Of a stretch of DNA of 64,000 nucleotides, positions 30,970 through 44,444 are shown in pieces. The notes below the pieces were generated by a model, which was not told the origin of the DNA, did no database searches, and was given only the letters and a program-made list of their open reading frames with translations. The stretch covers positions 4,059,875 to 4,123,874 of the forward strand of contig NC_133300.1 of NCBI RefSeq assembly GCF_005239225.2, in the 5' to 3' direction. Position numbers and translations under genes: made by a program. This DNA comes from Populus alba. Lineage: Eukaryota > Streptophyta > Magnoliopsida > Malpighiales > Salicaceae. Positions within the stretch are counted from its first letter, which is position 1; every line of letters begins with the position of its first letter.

Positions 30970-33900
30970 GGCAAACCGGGTGTCAAGATTTATAGGAAAT
31001 TATATGCAGAAGAAAAGGAAGTGTCTAATGGTGTCCTGGCAATCTGTGTTTCAAAACTGGCTGCCCAGCCATACCTTTCTCTGGCAAGCATACTGTTTGT
31101 GAGTTCTTCCTGACCCTTTTGATTCCTATGTTTCATGTGTGGGACTTAAGTTTAATTTTATAATGGAGATCTTTGGGATACAGATGTGACATAATATTTA
31201 TCATGTGGATCATGTTTTGAAATAGTCATACCTGTAAAATGGCTTTTAGAGTTGAAAGTTCTGGTTATTTTGGTGTCTCTAGCAGGGATTGAGTTATGGA
31301 GGTGTTCAAAGTCAACTGGGTACTGCAGGTACTGATTGAACAGTTTCTAATGCCCTACCTATTCCAAGATCGACACTTCTCTCATCCTTCTTTTTTCCAT
31401 ATAATCTGAATGTAAGATCATGGTACCTAATGAATTGTTTCATGCCGTAAGCTATCTCAAGAGATTGTTTTTAGCTTTTTTGGGCCCTATGATAAGAAAT
31501 TGGGTTGCATTGAATTGATCTGTTCAAAATTTGGATTCAATAGAAAGTCACAGTAGAGAAAGCTCATAGCAAAATTTACTTATCTATTAAAATGCAAACA
31601 ATGACTATTCTAGGGAGAGCAATCATCTACCTTGTTTTTTCTTAATAACTGATATGTAATCTATTTATCTTGTTCCAATTTAGTCATCCGTGAGAGAATT
31701 ATTTTGTACAAAGGGAACAATTTCTTGCTTGCTGGACTTAATATTCATGTTGCCTTTAGACCCCTCATGTAGTGGCAACCAAGGTTGATTTTCAGCATTC
31801 TTTGTGGGTACATTTCCTACCTTTTTTTCCCTTTTTGTCAAACTGTCAAGGAAGCAGCTGTCTTCTCAGTTCATTATATGTTTGAGCAGGTTTATGCATG
31901 CCAATTGTAGAATTGTTTCAAGCTTGATTTTCTAAATATATTGTGGTTCATGATTCGGAGGTTTTTTATTTATTGGCTTGAGATCAAAGGCAGTGCCTTG
32001 GCGAAGCATGCTGAAAGGAGCAGCGATAGATTTCAGTCCACTAACCTCTTGGGGCGTTCTTGGTGGAAGTGGTGAGTACCTTTTAGGATTTCAGTCCTTG
32101 AACTAGATTTCTTACTTCATTATTCTGTATGGAAGTTATCTTACAACTAACCGCTTTGCAAGACTTGTCATTCATTTCTAGATTTGTCAGTGACACAAAC
32201 ATCGCCCACTCACACTCAACGACCACTGTTACATAGATATTCACTTTCCAATTCCATTTGCAGTACTATGGTTCAATATTATAGTGGTAATCTTAGTGCT
32301 ATAGCTAGGATGTTGTGTTTTAAATAAAAGCCAAAGCATAAGTTTCTCTTGAGGAAATGAAGACGAAACCTCTTTGATATGCATTTGAAAACTCTTTCTG
32401 CAAATTATAAGGTCAAAGGTTTAAACTTTTTCCAACAACCAAACAGCCATAAAACTCTTGCTAAATGCGTCACTTATTATAAGAAAATGGATGTGTCTTG
32501 CAAGTTACATGGTTGTGCAGGGCTATGGTCCTTTGTTAAGGAATTGAGTTTCTCATGACCAAAAAGAACACATGGACTTTTCTTTTGTTGGCCTTACCAT
32601 TGCATGCTTGGTGAATATCTAATATATTATCATCACTTTTATCTTACTAAATTCTACAAAAAAATAGGCTTGCAATGGTTGTCATAAATCGCTTAATAGC
32701 TGCTTCTTGCTGGCAAAACATTCATGCTGTTCCACAACACGGGGCTGTCTTTGGGATAATGGTAGTTGATGGTTATGGAGCAGCACGTTGATCTAAGGAT
32801 GGAACGAAGGTATATTTATGCTATTGTAATGATCCTTGTAACTTCATGTATACTTGCATTGATGGATAACTTGCTAGGAAACAGAAAAACACGTACAGGT
32901 GAATAAGGTTGGCTTAGGCTTAAAACATGCTACATTTTCTAGAAAAACATGAAAGTTATGCTAATTGAGGCCTCCTTTTTCTTGTGGATAAAAGAACAAA
33001 TTCCAAAAATCTGGAGAAGACATCCAAAAGAGAAGGATAAGAGAGAGAGCACCAAAGGCAATGTATAAGGGCACCTAAATCCCATTAAGACCCTATTCTA
33101 TTCTATACTGTTCTCTGTACAATATCTTGGTACGCTGCTGAGTACTCCTAATCTGAGTGCATATAACGATGGATTCCTCATGAAATCGACAGATTGGTGA
33201 ATCCAATCAGCTATCAGAGTAGCTTATTGTGAGATTTGCATGGTTTGTACAAGAGAGTGGAATTAACAATTGACTTTCAGTGTTCTTAAATTGACTACTC
33301 AAAAGTGCCCATATATTATTGAAAAGCATTTTCCATCGGATTATATTATTTGAGCTGAAAATTAAAAGAAGAGGTTCACAGAAATCAGTTGCTATAAGTC
33401 CCTCCACTCATTGACAAACAGTAAGGTAGGCAGTTCCACCATCTAGATTTTGTGGCACGGCCCTCCATTCCCAACTCTCTCGCAGCTGGTTTACTGGTGC
33501 TAATGGTAGTTTTAGGAAAGCATGCATATAACTGTTTCTGTTAGTGCTAAAACCTATTATTGGATTGTAAATTTTGTCCTTAAAAACACGTCCTGTAACA
33601 ATGCAAATATTGTTGGCTTTTTGCTGACACAGAACCTGACCCTGTTATCAATGCCCAAGTTTCAACTCACCCATTGTTTTTGTTCATTTCAGTTCATTTC
33701 ACTCAAAGAAATGGAAGCATTAGTTTGCTTGAGGGGGCATTTCGACTGGCATCCTTGAACTATATACTGTCTCATAGTAATGCCTTAGCCCTACCCTCGC
33801 TTTCCTTTTGTGTCATTTCAGTTTATAGGATTTCTTGAACTACTCATGGAAGATGGTCACTTAAAGGGATTGAAGCATAGTTTGTGTGAGGGGGCATTCC

Positions 33901-34467
33901 TAGTGGTGTCCTTGATCTGTAAAATTGTCATCATGATAGCAACTTGAATACAAAGTTTTCAAAGAAATGATATCTTAATAGCAGTGCTCAGTTCCATCTC
34001 ATGATACTGCCTGGGACTTTAGAGATCATTGATCTTTATTGATGTTCAATCTCTGCTTGATTTAAAACTTGAATAGAAATTATTTCTGAGCTTGGCTGGT
34101 CAGGGGCAATAATCGTTATGGCACTAGCATTGGTTTGGTGGTATCTATGCACATCTTGATGTATCGTATGGGAAAGATATCATAGGTTTGCAATCATTCC
34201 TTAAGTAGCTATCACTCGGTAACATGTCCTGCCTCGTACTCACATGTTCTTTGTTTATGTGACAGATGTATTTATATTAAGGTCGAGAAGCAACCTATAT
34301 AGAGTGTGACATGTCACGGTACAGGTTATTCAGGCAACCTGGAAGAATTTTTGAAAATTTTGATTGATGATGGCACCAAGATTGCATCAATATTATCTCA
34401 AGGCAGTAGCAGATCAAGGGCTGATCGCAGTCGGCAAGCACTTGTGCATATTACAACTGTTAAATGA
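30970..34467 (+). pseudogene. Unrecognised multi-exon gene-like region, probably decayed
   Basis: Exon-shaped stretches with canonical borders are 30970-31098 (GKPGVKIYRKLYAEEKEV..., 43 codons), 31286-31328, 31990-32071 (GSALAKHAERSSDRF) and 32668-32809 (LAMVVINRLIAASCWQ...). These four join in one frame. An in-frame TGA at 32789-32791 (after GYGAAR) stops it. A later stretch 34325-34467 (GNLEEFLKILIDDGTKIASI, ending at its own TGA) has acceptor-like TACAG but does not join in phase with 32809. An upstream stretch at about 30544-30603 (AESLEKVLPGLKTVEE) also fails to join in phase. Gene-like composition and phased introns say it was once a gene. I do not recognise the family. A missed exon is the alternative to decay. 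Confidence 0.4.
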
Positions 34468-35860
34468 ACCATCCTTGTCAACCCCTCCCTCCATTAACAT
34501 TTAGTGTATGTGATTATCTTGGGGACAGTTGATGTTAACATTTTTAAGGATTCTCAAAAGCATGCAACATACACCGGCTCAGGACAATTGATGTTTTCCC
34601 CTCACTTTGTTACTTCTCTCTAATTATCTGAATGGTCGTGCAGTTTGGATTTATTGCTTTAGCACTGTTGATATTTGAAGTTCTTCTATTGTCAATCTAT
34701 TAGCCCCATATGTCTCCTGGTCTAGCATGAATGTCACTCATTTTCTCATGAACACCGTTGGTGTCATGGTTCCATCAATTTCCTTTAGAATAAGGTTGAT
34801 GTGGTTAAATCTCCTTGTGTTTGTAAGTGGTGTTCGTCCTCTTGTTTAAACTTAAATGCGTAGTTGCTACAAGATTTCTAAAAGATACAGAACAATGAGA
34901 GCTGCATGGAGAAGATTGCAAACACAAATACTAGGGTTTCTTTGATCTGACACTGATGTTACCTGCTTTGCACTCCTGTTAGGTGCTTTAGGTAGTCCAT
35001 CGTCGGTCAGTCTCTCCCCGGTCATTGTCGGTGTTGAAGCAAATTACAGTTTACTTTTAGCAGCACTATCTCCAAATTGATCTGCTCTATCGTTTAGTTT
35101 CTGCAGATAAAAACAATTCAGAAAAAGAACTGGTTGCTTTATCATAGAACTTTTGATATTGTCCAGAGAACTTTCTGCATTTGCAGATGATAAATAACTG
35201 AACAGCTTTCGGCGATGCTTTTGTAGCTACCTCTTTGCACGTTAAGCTCCTTTTCTTCTTTTTCAGTGGGAAGGCTAGAAATGCTGCAAGAGCTGTGGAA
35301 ATCTGATGCTTGTCAAGATAGAATCAGCTGGTAGGGCTTTGTGGTGGCTTTTTTTTCACTTGAAATAAGATAACAAGACCATCTTCTTCCCAGTTACCTC
35401 ATTGTGCACTATTATTATAACCTTTAATCGCTTGTTTTTCTTTTGATTCAAGCGGGAGGCTTGATGAGTCTTAGACAATACAATGGGATGGCTATCTCCT
35501 AGGATCCCATATCTCCTCTCCAGGTGGCTTTTTATCTAGGTTTGTTTTTTATTGTATTATTATAATCTCAAACAAATATCTTGATATAAAATTTTTAAAA
35601 GGTACAAAATAATAGGAGGATCCAAGTTTCTGCCCTCATTGATGCATGTTCTACACTCAAACATGATTAATTATGTATTTTTTTATTTTTTAAATAGCTT
35701 GAATGGATAAGTTTTTTCTTCTTGTTGTTGAAAACTCATAACGAATTAATAGCAATTACATTACAAAAATCACAAGAATAGATCCTTTGCCCGCATCATT
35801 ACAGTTAAGTTTTGATCTCGGTGCATCGTCAATACATGACATGTATGATCATCAAGATAA
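34468..35860. other. No recognised gene
   Basis: T-rich sequence with a few short open stretches (for example near 35265-35335, MLQELWKSDACQDRISW) that resemble 3' flank or decayed exon text. No domain was seen. Confidence 0.35.
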
Positions 35861-35865
35861 AGAGC

Positions 35866-36066
35866 GTGTTTGGCAGTGTTGTAATAGTTGTTTTTCAAAT
35901 AACTTTTCGTGCTGAAATGCATATCAATGATTTTTTTTCATTTTTTAAAAATCATTTTTGACATCAACACGTCAAAACGATCCAAAAAGTACAAACTACA
36001 CTTAATTTTAACCAAAAAAAATTAATTTTTTTGGAAACACAGGTTGAACCTCGTTCTCAAACAGCC
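35866..36066. repeat. MITE-like dispersed repeat, family 1
   Basis: It starts near GAGCGTGTTTGGCAGTGTTG and ends near CTCGTTCTCAAACAGCCC, with the body CATTTTTTAAAAATCATTTTTGACATC and CACGTCAAAACGATCC. The best-preserved copy of a family seen repeatedly in this window. Confidence 0.6.
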
Positions 36067-36794
36067 CAAAAGAAAACAAGCTAAATTTACATAATAAAAT
36101 TGAAATTGATGAATTAATGGAGGCATGTAACATCCTCCTACCAAAACTCTACTTTTCCTACGTACGTTATAAATTATTATAACATGCCCCCTGTTGCCTC
36201 TTCAGTTTTATCATCTAATATTATGATTATTATAATTTTTTTTATTAATATTAATATTTGAAATAACTTATACGTACCTCAATTAATTCCAGAGCTCTGA
36301 AATTAAATCATATAAATTTTTAATAATTATTATATTAGAAACTAAAAGGTTGGAATTTAAAAAAACAAAAAAACAAATTTCTTGATCATAAATTTTTATT
36401 ACTAAATTATTTATTAAATAATTAAAACCATAGTTATTATTATTAATAGCGATAATGGTGATGGTCGTCATCTGTATAGATGTTGTTCCTTGAGAATCAA
36501 AATCCAAGAAGATAATTAAATAGTAATGAACGTAAGCAAAACACTAAACTCCCATCACCACTTTAATATCCTTGGAGGAGGAGATTAATGCCTGTATGTT
36601 TGAGCTCATATGAGATTTTTAACTTTATAAAGGTTCCCTCGCACGTTTGAGGTCAGCTTTTTTACTTTTGAGGACTTCTTTCTTATTTTTTTCACTTTTT
36701 TTTCCTTCTTTTTTCTGTCAGACAAGGGGGGGATACAAATTGTTAGACATGTAGAGTTGATCTTTGTGGATAAGTCAGTGAATCAATTTGAAAG

Positions 36795-37012
36795 TTTATT
36801 TAGCAGTGTGGTTGTTATTATTTTTTAAATAATTTTTTATGTTAAAATATGTATTAATAATATTTTTTTATTTTTTAAAAAATTATTTTTATATCTGCAC
36901 ATTAACATAATTTAAAAATACTAAAAATATATTAATTTAAAATTAATAAAAAATTTAAAAAAAATCAAATTTTTTTAAAAATATTTTTAAAACACAAAAA
37001 CAAAACTGTTAC
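36795..37012. repeat. MITE-like dispersed repeat, family 1
   Basis: It shares TTTAGCAGTGTGGTTGTTAT, ATTTTTTAAAAAATTATTTTTAT and the ACATTAACATAATTTAAAAATAC block with the copy at 35866, with AT-rich drift. Confidence 0.5.
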
Positions 37013-37984
37013 CTTTACGATCATCTACTAATCTCACAACCATGAAGTATACTGCTTGGATCAATGAAAAATATTTACCAAAAATATAAAATTTACTGCG
37101 GCACTGGAGAGAGTGTAACGTGTATTGCATTGCCCTTCATCAAATTAGCTAAGAGGAATACTAAACTCGGGGTAAAATGTTGTTTTTTTTCATGTGATTT
37201 ATTTATTATTTTTGTTTTTAAATAGAGGTACAAGGGTTTTTTTTCATTCTTTAGAAAAGTAAAATACTTCCGTTGTCCTTCAAAAAAAAATATTTATAAC
37301 GTGAAGCGTTATCTAGTGGCCTTTTTTAACAAACTCAGGTCTAATAACTATACTCTAACCCTCAAATTAGAAGTGTAGTTTTTAATTTACATAAAGTTCT
37401 TTGCAAATTGAACTTTTATTTAAGCTATGAAAAACCCACTTGCAGACAATGTGGGCTAGAATATCGTGGACCACATGAATGCAATCATCATAAAATTAAA
37501 TCATATATTTTTTTAAGAAAAATAATAATAATAATAATAAAAAAGACTTGAGGCAAAGACATGCACAGTTTCTCCAATGATTGGATGGAGAAACAGCAGC
37601 CTCCCCGCTGTCCTCTTGTTTAATCATTTGTATGGAATAATATGCTTTTAATTAGATACCATTTAATTTTGGTTTTATATATGCACCATTAAAACAAAGT
37701 CATTAATTAAATGTTTTTTTTTAATTTAAATTCTCCAAAAAAAAATCAAGTTAAACTAGTATCGTAGCATTCAAGGTATATGAAGATACCACCTAAGCTC
37801 AGATTAACAAAAATGGATAAAGACAATTTATATTGATTTTGTGTTAGTTTATGTATTTTTTAAAATGTTTTTTAAATTATTTTTCATCTAAAAATATATT
37901 AATTTAATGATTTTAGTTATTGTTTAATAATTTTAAATATTTTTTTAATATATTTTCAATTAAAAAAAAAACTCATTACACCAC

Positions 37985-38826
37985 ATTACTATGCGGCTGT
38001 GTTTCATGGAAAACGCAACGCGCAGCCGTTTGGTTAAAAAAAAAAAAAAATTTATTGTTTACTGGGCCCACTTGAATTTTGCGTTTTTAATGCAGGAAAC
38101 GGAAAGCAGGAATTTTATGCTTTTTTTTTACTGTTCATGCTAATTGCACTGTTCATTATTTTACTGTTCATGTTAATTGCACTGTTAAATGAACAGTGCA
38201 ATTAACATGAACAGTATATAGTGTATACTGTTCATGTGAACAGTGCAGTAGAACTGCACTGTTCACTCAAAACCAGTGAACAGTGCAATTCTCTTGCACT
38301 GTTCACTTGCCTGCGTCTTTTTTTTTTTTTTTTTTTTAGTGTGTGTTATTTTTTTTAGTGTGTTATTTTTTTAACATTTTAAAAAAATAAATTAGTTTAG
38401 AGTGAAATTTATACCTGATAATATTTTATCTAATTTTATTACATGCTAAAAATATTATAAAAAATATAGTTTTTGTTTGATGTATTTCGTATGTAATGAA
38501 ATTGTAAATGGTTTTATGGAATAATAAAAAAATATTTTATATAAAGTATGATTTATTTCATGATAAAATAGCAATAGTTAAATCTACAATATTTAAATTA
38601 AAAATCATAAATACTAATATATATTTTTAAAATTATTTTATAACCTCAATTTTAAAATTATTTTTAACCAAACACATTAAACTACTTTTTCTTTAACTTC
38701 AATTTCAACCACAGTTTTAACCAAACACTTATTTTTTCAAACCAAACTCAACTAAAAGTACTTTTTATAAAACAACTTTTTTTAAATCACAACCATAACA
38801 GCTACCGCAATGCCAAACACACTCTA
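37985..38826. repeat. MITE-like composite containing the hairpin cluster
   Basis: It starts near TATGCGGCTGTGTTTCATGG and ends near GCTACCGCAATGCCAAACACACTC, whose reverse complement (GTGTGTTTGGCATTGCGGTAGC) is the usual start of family 1. Ends do not match each other well, so it may be two elements side by side or nested. Confidence 0.45.
38162..38306. repeat. Cluster of perfect hairpins with ACTGTTCA core
   Basis: Inverted repeats are 38162-38216 (25-bp perfect arms, loop AAATG), ACTGTTCA/TGAACAGT around TG at about 38227-38244, 38236-38266 (14-bp arms, loop AGA) and 38276-38306 (13-bp arms, loop TTCTC). Single copies of ACTGTTCA also occur at 38129-38160. Every arm carries CACTGTTCA or its complement. 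Confidence 0.93.
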
Positions 38827-38829
38827 AAT

Positions 38830-41800
38830 ATACACCGACTTGAGTTCGAAAATTTTCTTAGTTCAAGCGTCCATATTTACTGACATGTCAAACATGATCT
38901 ATTAAAATAAGTTAACTTGTATAATTTTTTTATAAATATAATTTTTTACTATTGTAAAATAAAGGAGAACATGATTTATTTCATTTATTATATTTTATGC
39001 TGAGTTTTCATGTCAGTCATCTCTCTATCTCTCTTTTGCTATGTTTCTTTCTTTTTGCTTTATTTCATGCTTTTTTTTTTCTTACGTACAGTGATGCAAA
39101 AATGTACTTGACAGCTTTAATAAAAACTTCACCAAACTTTAATGGGGTTTGCAAGCTTTAACCTATAGTCGGGTTTAATTTATTTTTGATGTCTCTGCTA
39201 CCTAACAATATTCCTGTGTGCTGACATGAACTTGCCTCTTTAATTAATTACTAATATGATTAATTATAAATATTCCACGAGCTTGGGTCATGGTCTAACA
39301 CATGAATTTCAACAAAGCTGAGAAGGATTGAATTGACATAAAACATTAAGAATTAAGAGAAGACTGTGAAAGAAACATTTTCATGTACTTGAATGTCTTT
39401 TTTGACTTCGGAAATTTAATGTTTAATTAATGTCTTAAAAAAAGTGGAAGATGCGCATGGTTGCTTAATGAATATTATAAGATAAGCTATGCTTAAATTT
39501 TTTAATACAAATCGTGAAAGCAATTTTTAATGAATTTCTTTTAAATGTGTTAGTCTGATTAGTATGATGCAGAGAAATATATCTTTAATATAGCTTAAAA
39601 ATAAATATAATATTAGTGATTATTTTTTTTAGTACTTTTTAAAAATATATTTATCTTAAAAAATATTAAATTAATTGTTTTTAGTATATTTTGATAATTT
39701 TAATGTGCTAATTTTAAAAATAAATAAAAAATTATTTTAATATATTTTCAAGTAAAAAAATATTTTTGTAAAACATTATGCACTTTTAGAGAGTAATATA
39801 AATCATATCTTGGGATCTCATTTAATAGTTTAAGTTTTTAGATGAAATAATATCAGAACTTTGTTGACCAAGCGGTCATGATTTCAAATATTACTATCTC
39901 TATTCTATTTGTTAAAAATTAAGCATAAAATAACATGAATCACATCGATAAATTAAAAAACCCAAATGATATTATATTACATGCTAATTACCTTAAATAA
40001 AGACATTTTAATAGCTGCCATTAGTCATTCATTGGCAAAATCAAGAGTAGTTAGTTTAGTCTTCTAATTAATATACTAATAAAAGTTGGAGCTCTACAAG
40101 TATTTATGACCTAATTCTACAATAATACATAATTGATGATAATTGATTTGAGATTGTGGGTCTAAGAATCGTAGTGCTCAAGTTCAAGCTCCTCAATTCC
40201 TAAGCCAATAATTAAGAAAAGGTAGATGCATCCATGTAGAATTAATGGGAATTAACTTTTTTTTTCTTTTATATAAATATATATTACGTCATGCTGAGCA
40301 TGAATATTCATCATCAATATATAGTAATCACAATAATTATGTTAATGACTCACAGTAATGATATATATAATTGGCAAAAGGTGCAAAAAGTTTTTGGCAA
40401 ATGAAAGACTTTTGAGTATCAGTTGATTTAATTAGTTAAAATCAAGTCGCATTAAAGTCACAATTATTTAGTCTATTTTTAAAGTGCTACTATGCTTTTA
40501 TCATAATCTTCTTGTTTGTGCTAACTGAAAAAAATTATTCTTTGTTATTTTCCCTTTAACACTACTCAGTTGCTATTGAACAGTTATGAGGATTAAATCC
40601 ATGCATAGGGATGTTTTATTTCTGAGAATAAATGTCTTATTCCTTGCCAAAACCATGCATGAGATGATACTGACCTAATTAATTTTTTCCCGGCATTTAA
40701 TGTGTTCGCTGCCCTTAATAGTAATTAGTTTTTTTTCCATTGATTAGCATTTCAAAATAGAAAATTCAAATTAAAAAAAAAGATATAAATGTATTCTGCA
40801 GTGGGCAAGTTGTTTCCAAATGATACTTCAGGAAGCTTATTGTGAAGATCATGATCTTACAGATTGTGTTCTGCTTTCTCTATGGTGCTTTCTTTATGTT
40901 GTTGTTGGGTTGCCTTTTGAATCTCTAGTAGTTTCGTTGAGTTTTGCTGCTGTGAGAGTTTCTAAGGTTTCCTATTTTGCTAACATGGTTCTAACTTCTA
41001 TCTAGTTTCAACTACTGTTTTCTTTATCTCGATAGTTTAATTAGGTTAGGTTAAAGCTGTTAATTTGATGCGATTAGAGTTGTTTTTTAGGTTTTGCTCT
41101 AATTTTGTATGCTAACTTTCTATCCCCTTGCCTACTTTGGCAATAATACATGCGTTAATAAAAAAGTAAAAAATAAAAAATACAAGAAAGTATGGTTTTT
41201 TTTTATTCTTATTGTATCTGTCTCTTCTATCCCTACGCTAGACTTTTAGGTTAAAAAAACTAATATGGCTTTATGCTAAGCTTAATTATTACTATTATGG
41301 TGGCCAAATTGCACCGCTAGACTAGCAAAATAGATTATTGGAATAAGGGGATTGCTTGTTCGGTTAATATTGTTAAATAATATTTATATAGTCTTATTTA
41401 TTAAAGGTAGAATAATACTTTTAGTTTAATTTATATATACTTTATTTGTATTTAAGTTAAGCCTATAAACTTCATAATATACAGATTATTCAGAATTCTA
41501 GCTTTTTTTTATATTTAATCTTAATTATTTCAACAAGTATGACTAGAAAGCTTCTACTTGCACATTTATTAGCAGTCCTCTTGATCAAAATATAAAGTTG
41601 TACCTGGCGAAAAGTTTCTGGTAAATTTTTTGTCTATTTTCTTGTAGGGTATTGCTATGATTTTTCCACCACAAAACATCTTTATGATTTCTGAAAAGTT
41701 CTTAAGTTTTCATCAGGAGATCGCATCCTTCGAAGGTAAATAGTAGAATAGTTTGATGTTCTTGACAATATTATATTAAACTCATGTAATGTTTCTTGTA

Positions 41801-42168
41801 CTCTACCCATAGGCCATGAACAAATCAATATAATTGTGTGTTCAGATACTAAGGAACAAAAAAATTAACCTTAATTTCTAATGACAACATAGAGGTTGCA
41901 TAGGTAAACCATGCACCTAGTAATCACCATAGAGTTTAGCTTAAAACAAATTAAAATACATATAAGAATATTTCAAATATAATACACAAGAAATTATTCA
42001 CATTAACAAAATAGGGATGACTATGACCCCCCACCCCAAGATATAATTATACTATGGATATCTATATCAATATAGCTTTGTACTTGGCCATGTCTGAACT
42101 CAAATGATATTTGAGTTTAGCAAAGGTTCTGCCTCTAGAGTCGTCAAGGGGGGCCTCGCCGATCACCC
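38830..42168. other. Intergenic region upstream of the GRAS gene
   Basis: AT-rich with no recognised gene. A family 1-like repeat is at about 39590-39790. The last 170 bases include CCCCCCACCCC (about 42027) and several TATATA-like words (42045-42080); I cannot single out one TATA box for the GRAS gene. Confidence 0.5.
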
Positions 42169-43494
42169 ATGGACATAACTCTCTTCAGTCCAAAAGACAC
42201 ACTGACACACTTCTTTCCTTCCCACCTGCAAAGCAATGATCAAGTAGCAGCTATAGACATGCAAAGCAATAGCAGCAGCAACAACAATAATCAGCCTCAA
42301 ACTAGCCATACATCAACAAGCCGGTCTTCGGACTCCGGTGAGGCCTGTGGAGGAGGAAACAAGTGGGCATCAAAGCTTCTTAGTGAGTGTGCAAGAGCAA
42401 TCTCAGAGAAGGACTCTAGCAAGATCCACCACCTTCTATGGATGCTAAATGAGCTTGCCTCTCCTTATGGAGATTGTGATCAGAAATTGGCATCTTATTT
42501 CTTGCAAGCTCTATTCTGTAAGGCTACCGAGTCTGGTCAACGGTGTTTCAAAACCCTAACAACAGTAGCTGAAAAGAGCCACTCCTTCGATTCAGCTAGG
42601 AAACTGATACTAAAATTCCAAGAGGTAAGCCCGTGGACTACTTTCGGTCATGTAGCTTCAAATGGTGCAATTTTGGAGGCCTTAGATGGGGAAAGCAAAC
42701 TTCACATAATTGATATCAGCAATACCCTTTGCACACAGTGGCCTACTTTGCTAGAAGCTTTAGCCACAAGAAATGATGAGACGCCGCGATTAAAGCTCAC
42801 CGTTGTGGTAACTGCTAGCATTGTAAGATCAGTCATGAAAGAAATAGGCCAAAGAATGGAGAAGTTTGCTAGGTTAATGGGAGTGCCCTTCGAGTTTAAA
42901 GTAATTAGTGTGCTAAATCATGTAGGAGAGCTCACAAAGGAAGGACTGGGTGTTCAAGAAGATGAAGCAGTCGCGATTAATTGCATTGGGGCATTGAGAA
43001 GAGTTGAAGTAGATGAAAGAAGTTCTGTAATCCAGCTGTTCCGATCACTCAACCCTCGAGTTGTGACAATTGTTGAGGAAGAAGCTGATTTCACCAGCTC
43101 GAGATATGACTTCGTCAAGTGCTTTGAAGAGTGCCTGAGGTATTACACACTATATTTTGAGATGCTAGAGGAGAGCTTTGTCCCAACTAGTAATGAGAGA
43201 TTGATGTTGGAGAGGGAATGTTCAAGGAACATAGTTAGGGTTTTGGCTTGTGATGAAGAAACTGGCGGAGGAGAGTGTGAAAGAAGAGAGCGGGGTGTCC
43301 AGTGGTCTGAAAGGTTAAGGGAGGCGTTTTCCCCCGTTGGATTCAGCGATGATGTTGTCGATGATGTCAAGGCATTGCTTAAGAGATACAAAGCTGGGTG
43401 GGCACTCGTGCTCCCTCAAGGAGATCATGAATCAGGAGTTTACTTAACATGGAAAGAGGAACCTGTAGTATGGGCTTGTGCATGGAAACCCTAA
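42169..43494 (+). CDS. SHR: SHORT-ROOT-type GRAS transcription factor
   Basis: Single-exon gene, 441 residues. SHORT-ROOT is a mobile nuclear regulator of endodermis, vascular and cambial cell identity that acts with SCARECROW. The N-terminal ~60 residues are low-complexity Ser/Asn. The GRAS domain starts at [13 protein letters not shown] (about 65). Motifs in order: LHRI with [25 protein letters not shown] variant LHIIDIS (178-184), [11 protein letters not shown] (191-201), [19 protein letters not shown], the PFYRE-like region ending [16 protein letters not shown], and the SAW domain to the C-terminal [23 protein letters not shown] and [14 protein letters not shown] are SHR-subfamily signatures. 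It is shorter than Arabidopsis SHR (531 aa) mainly at the N-terminus, like the short SHR2-type poplar paralogues as I recall. The start ATG sits in CACCCATGGA. No lesion is seen. Confidence 0.94.
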   Translation: MDITLFSPKDTLTHFFPSHLQSNDQVAAIDMQSNSSSNNNNQPQTSHTSTSRSSDSGEACGGGNKWASKLLSECARAISEKDSSKIHHLLWMLNELASPYGDCDQKLASYFLQALFCKATESGQRCFKTLTTVAEKSHSFDSARKLILKFQEVSPWTTFGHVASNGAILEALDGESKLHIIDISNTLCTQWPTLLEALATRNDETPRLKLTVVVTASIVRSVMKEIGQRMEKFARLMGVPFEFKVISVLNHVGELTKEGLGVQEDEAVAINCIGALRRVEVDERSSVIQLFRSLNPRVVTIVEEEADFTSSRYDFVKCFEECLRYYTLYFEMLEESFVPTSNERLMLERECSRNIVRVLACDEETGGGECERRERGVQWSERLREAFSPVGFSDDVVDDVKALLKRYKAGWALVLPQGDHESGVYLTWKEEPVVWACAWKP

Positions 43495-44444
43495 AAAGGT
43501 TATGGCCAGAACACCATCTCCATGCTCAGATTCAAGGCAATTTATTCACAAGATGGGAACGGCGAGCCATGAACACATATTGATAATTAATTATAGAGTA
43601 CTACTACTTTCACTTTTCATTTCTTCTTCTTATTCATGCATATTTGTATCTTATGCACTCCAACTTTTCTTTTCTTATGTTATATGCTTGGGAGTTTGTG
43701 TTGCTTTTCAACAACTCTAGATAATTGTATTTGTTTGAAGGTGTTTGCACTTGTGCCTCTCTTTTGCAGTTCCATGGCATCCCTTTCCCTTTTGGCCTTG
43801 CCTCCTCAATATCTTTCTCTGCAATCCCATAGTGGGCAATTTGTAAGAAACATTAGCAATTCATCCATGTATTCATAGAAAGTGGTGATTTAATCGCATC
43901 CATCATATGATCATCAAGTTCTATCCATCCAAGAATATATAGCAGTTCCTATAAAAAAAAAAAAGAGAGAGAGAATTTTCTGTTAGTCCCTTCCTTTATG
44001 TCCTAATGTATATTGACAAATCCTTAGTGGATTGTTGGTATAATTAAATTAGCTCATAACAGGTAAGCTCAAATATGCATGGGAAGAGTTTGGTGTGTAA
44101 CTTATGTATTATTGCTGTCCTTGTTTTCATCTTCCTGCAACTCCCATGGCAAACACAAGAAACAAATTATGTAGAAGATCCTTCTTCAGTTCTTATTTGA
44201 ATATTTAATGTCTACCAAAACCTAACTCGGTGGTGATGCATATGCCTGACTCATTAAAAATTAATTTGGGAATTCATTATTGATTGCGGGCGGCCTGCAA
44301 GAGCACCCATTTATTAATGCCTAAGCCTCTGATCTATGGATTTGATTTTTTTAAATGAAAAGATAAATGTTTGATTGTTTTATATTTTATTTTTATATAA
44401 AAAAAAATGATCGAATCCAAGATCTCTTGAAGTGCCTGTGAGAG

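Noticed and set aside
42169..43494. DELLA identity for the GRAS gene
   Set aside because: No DELLA or TVHYNP motif at the N-terminus; the SHR-type FQEVSPW and [14 protein letters not shown] motifs fit better.
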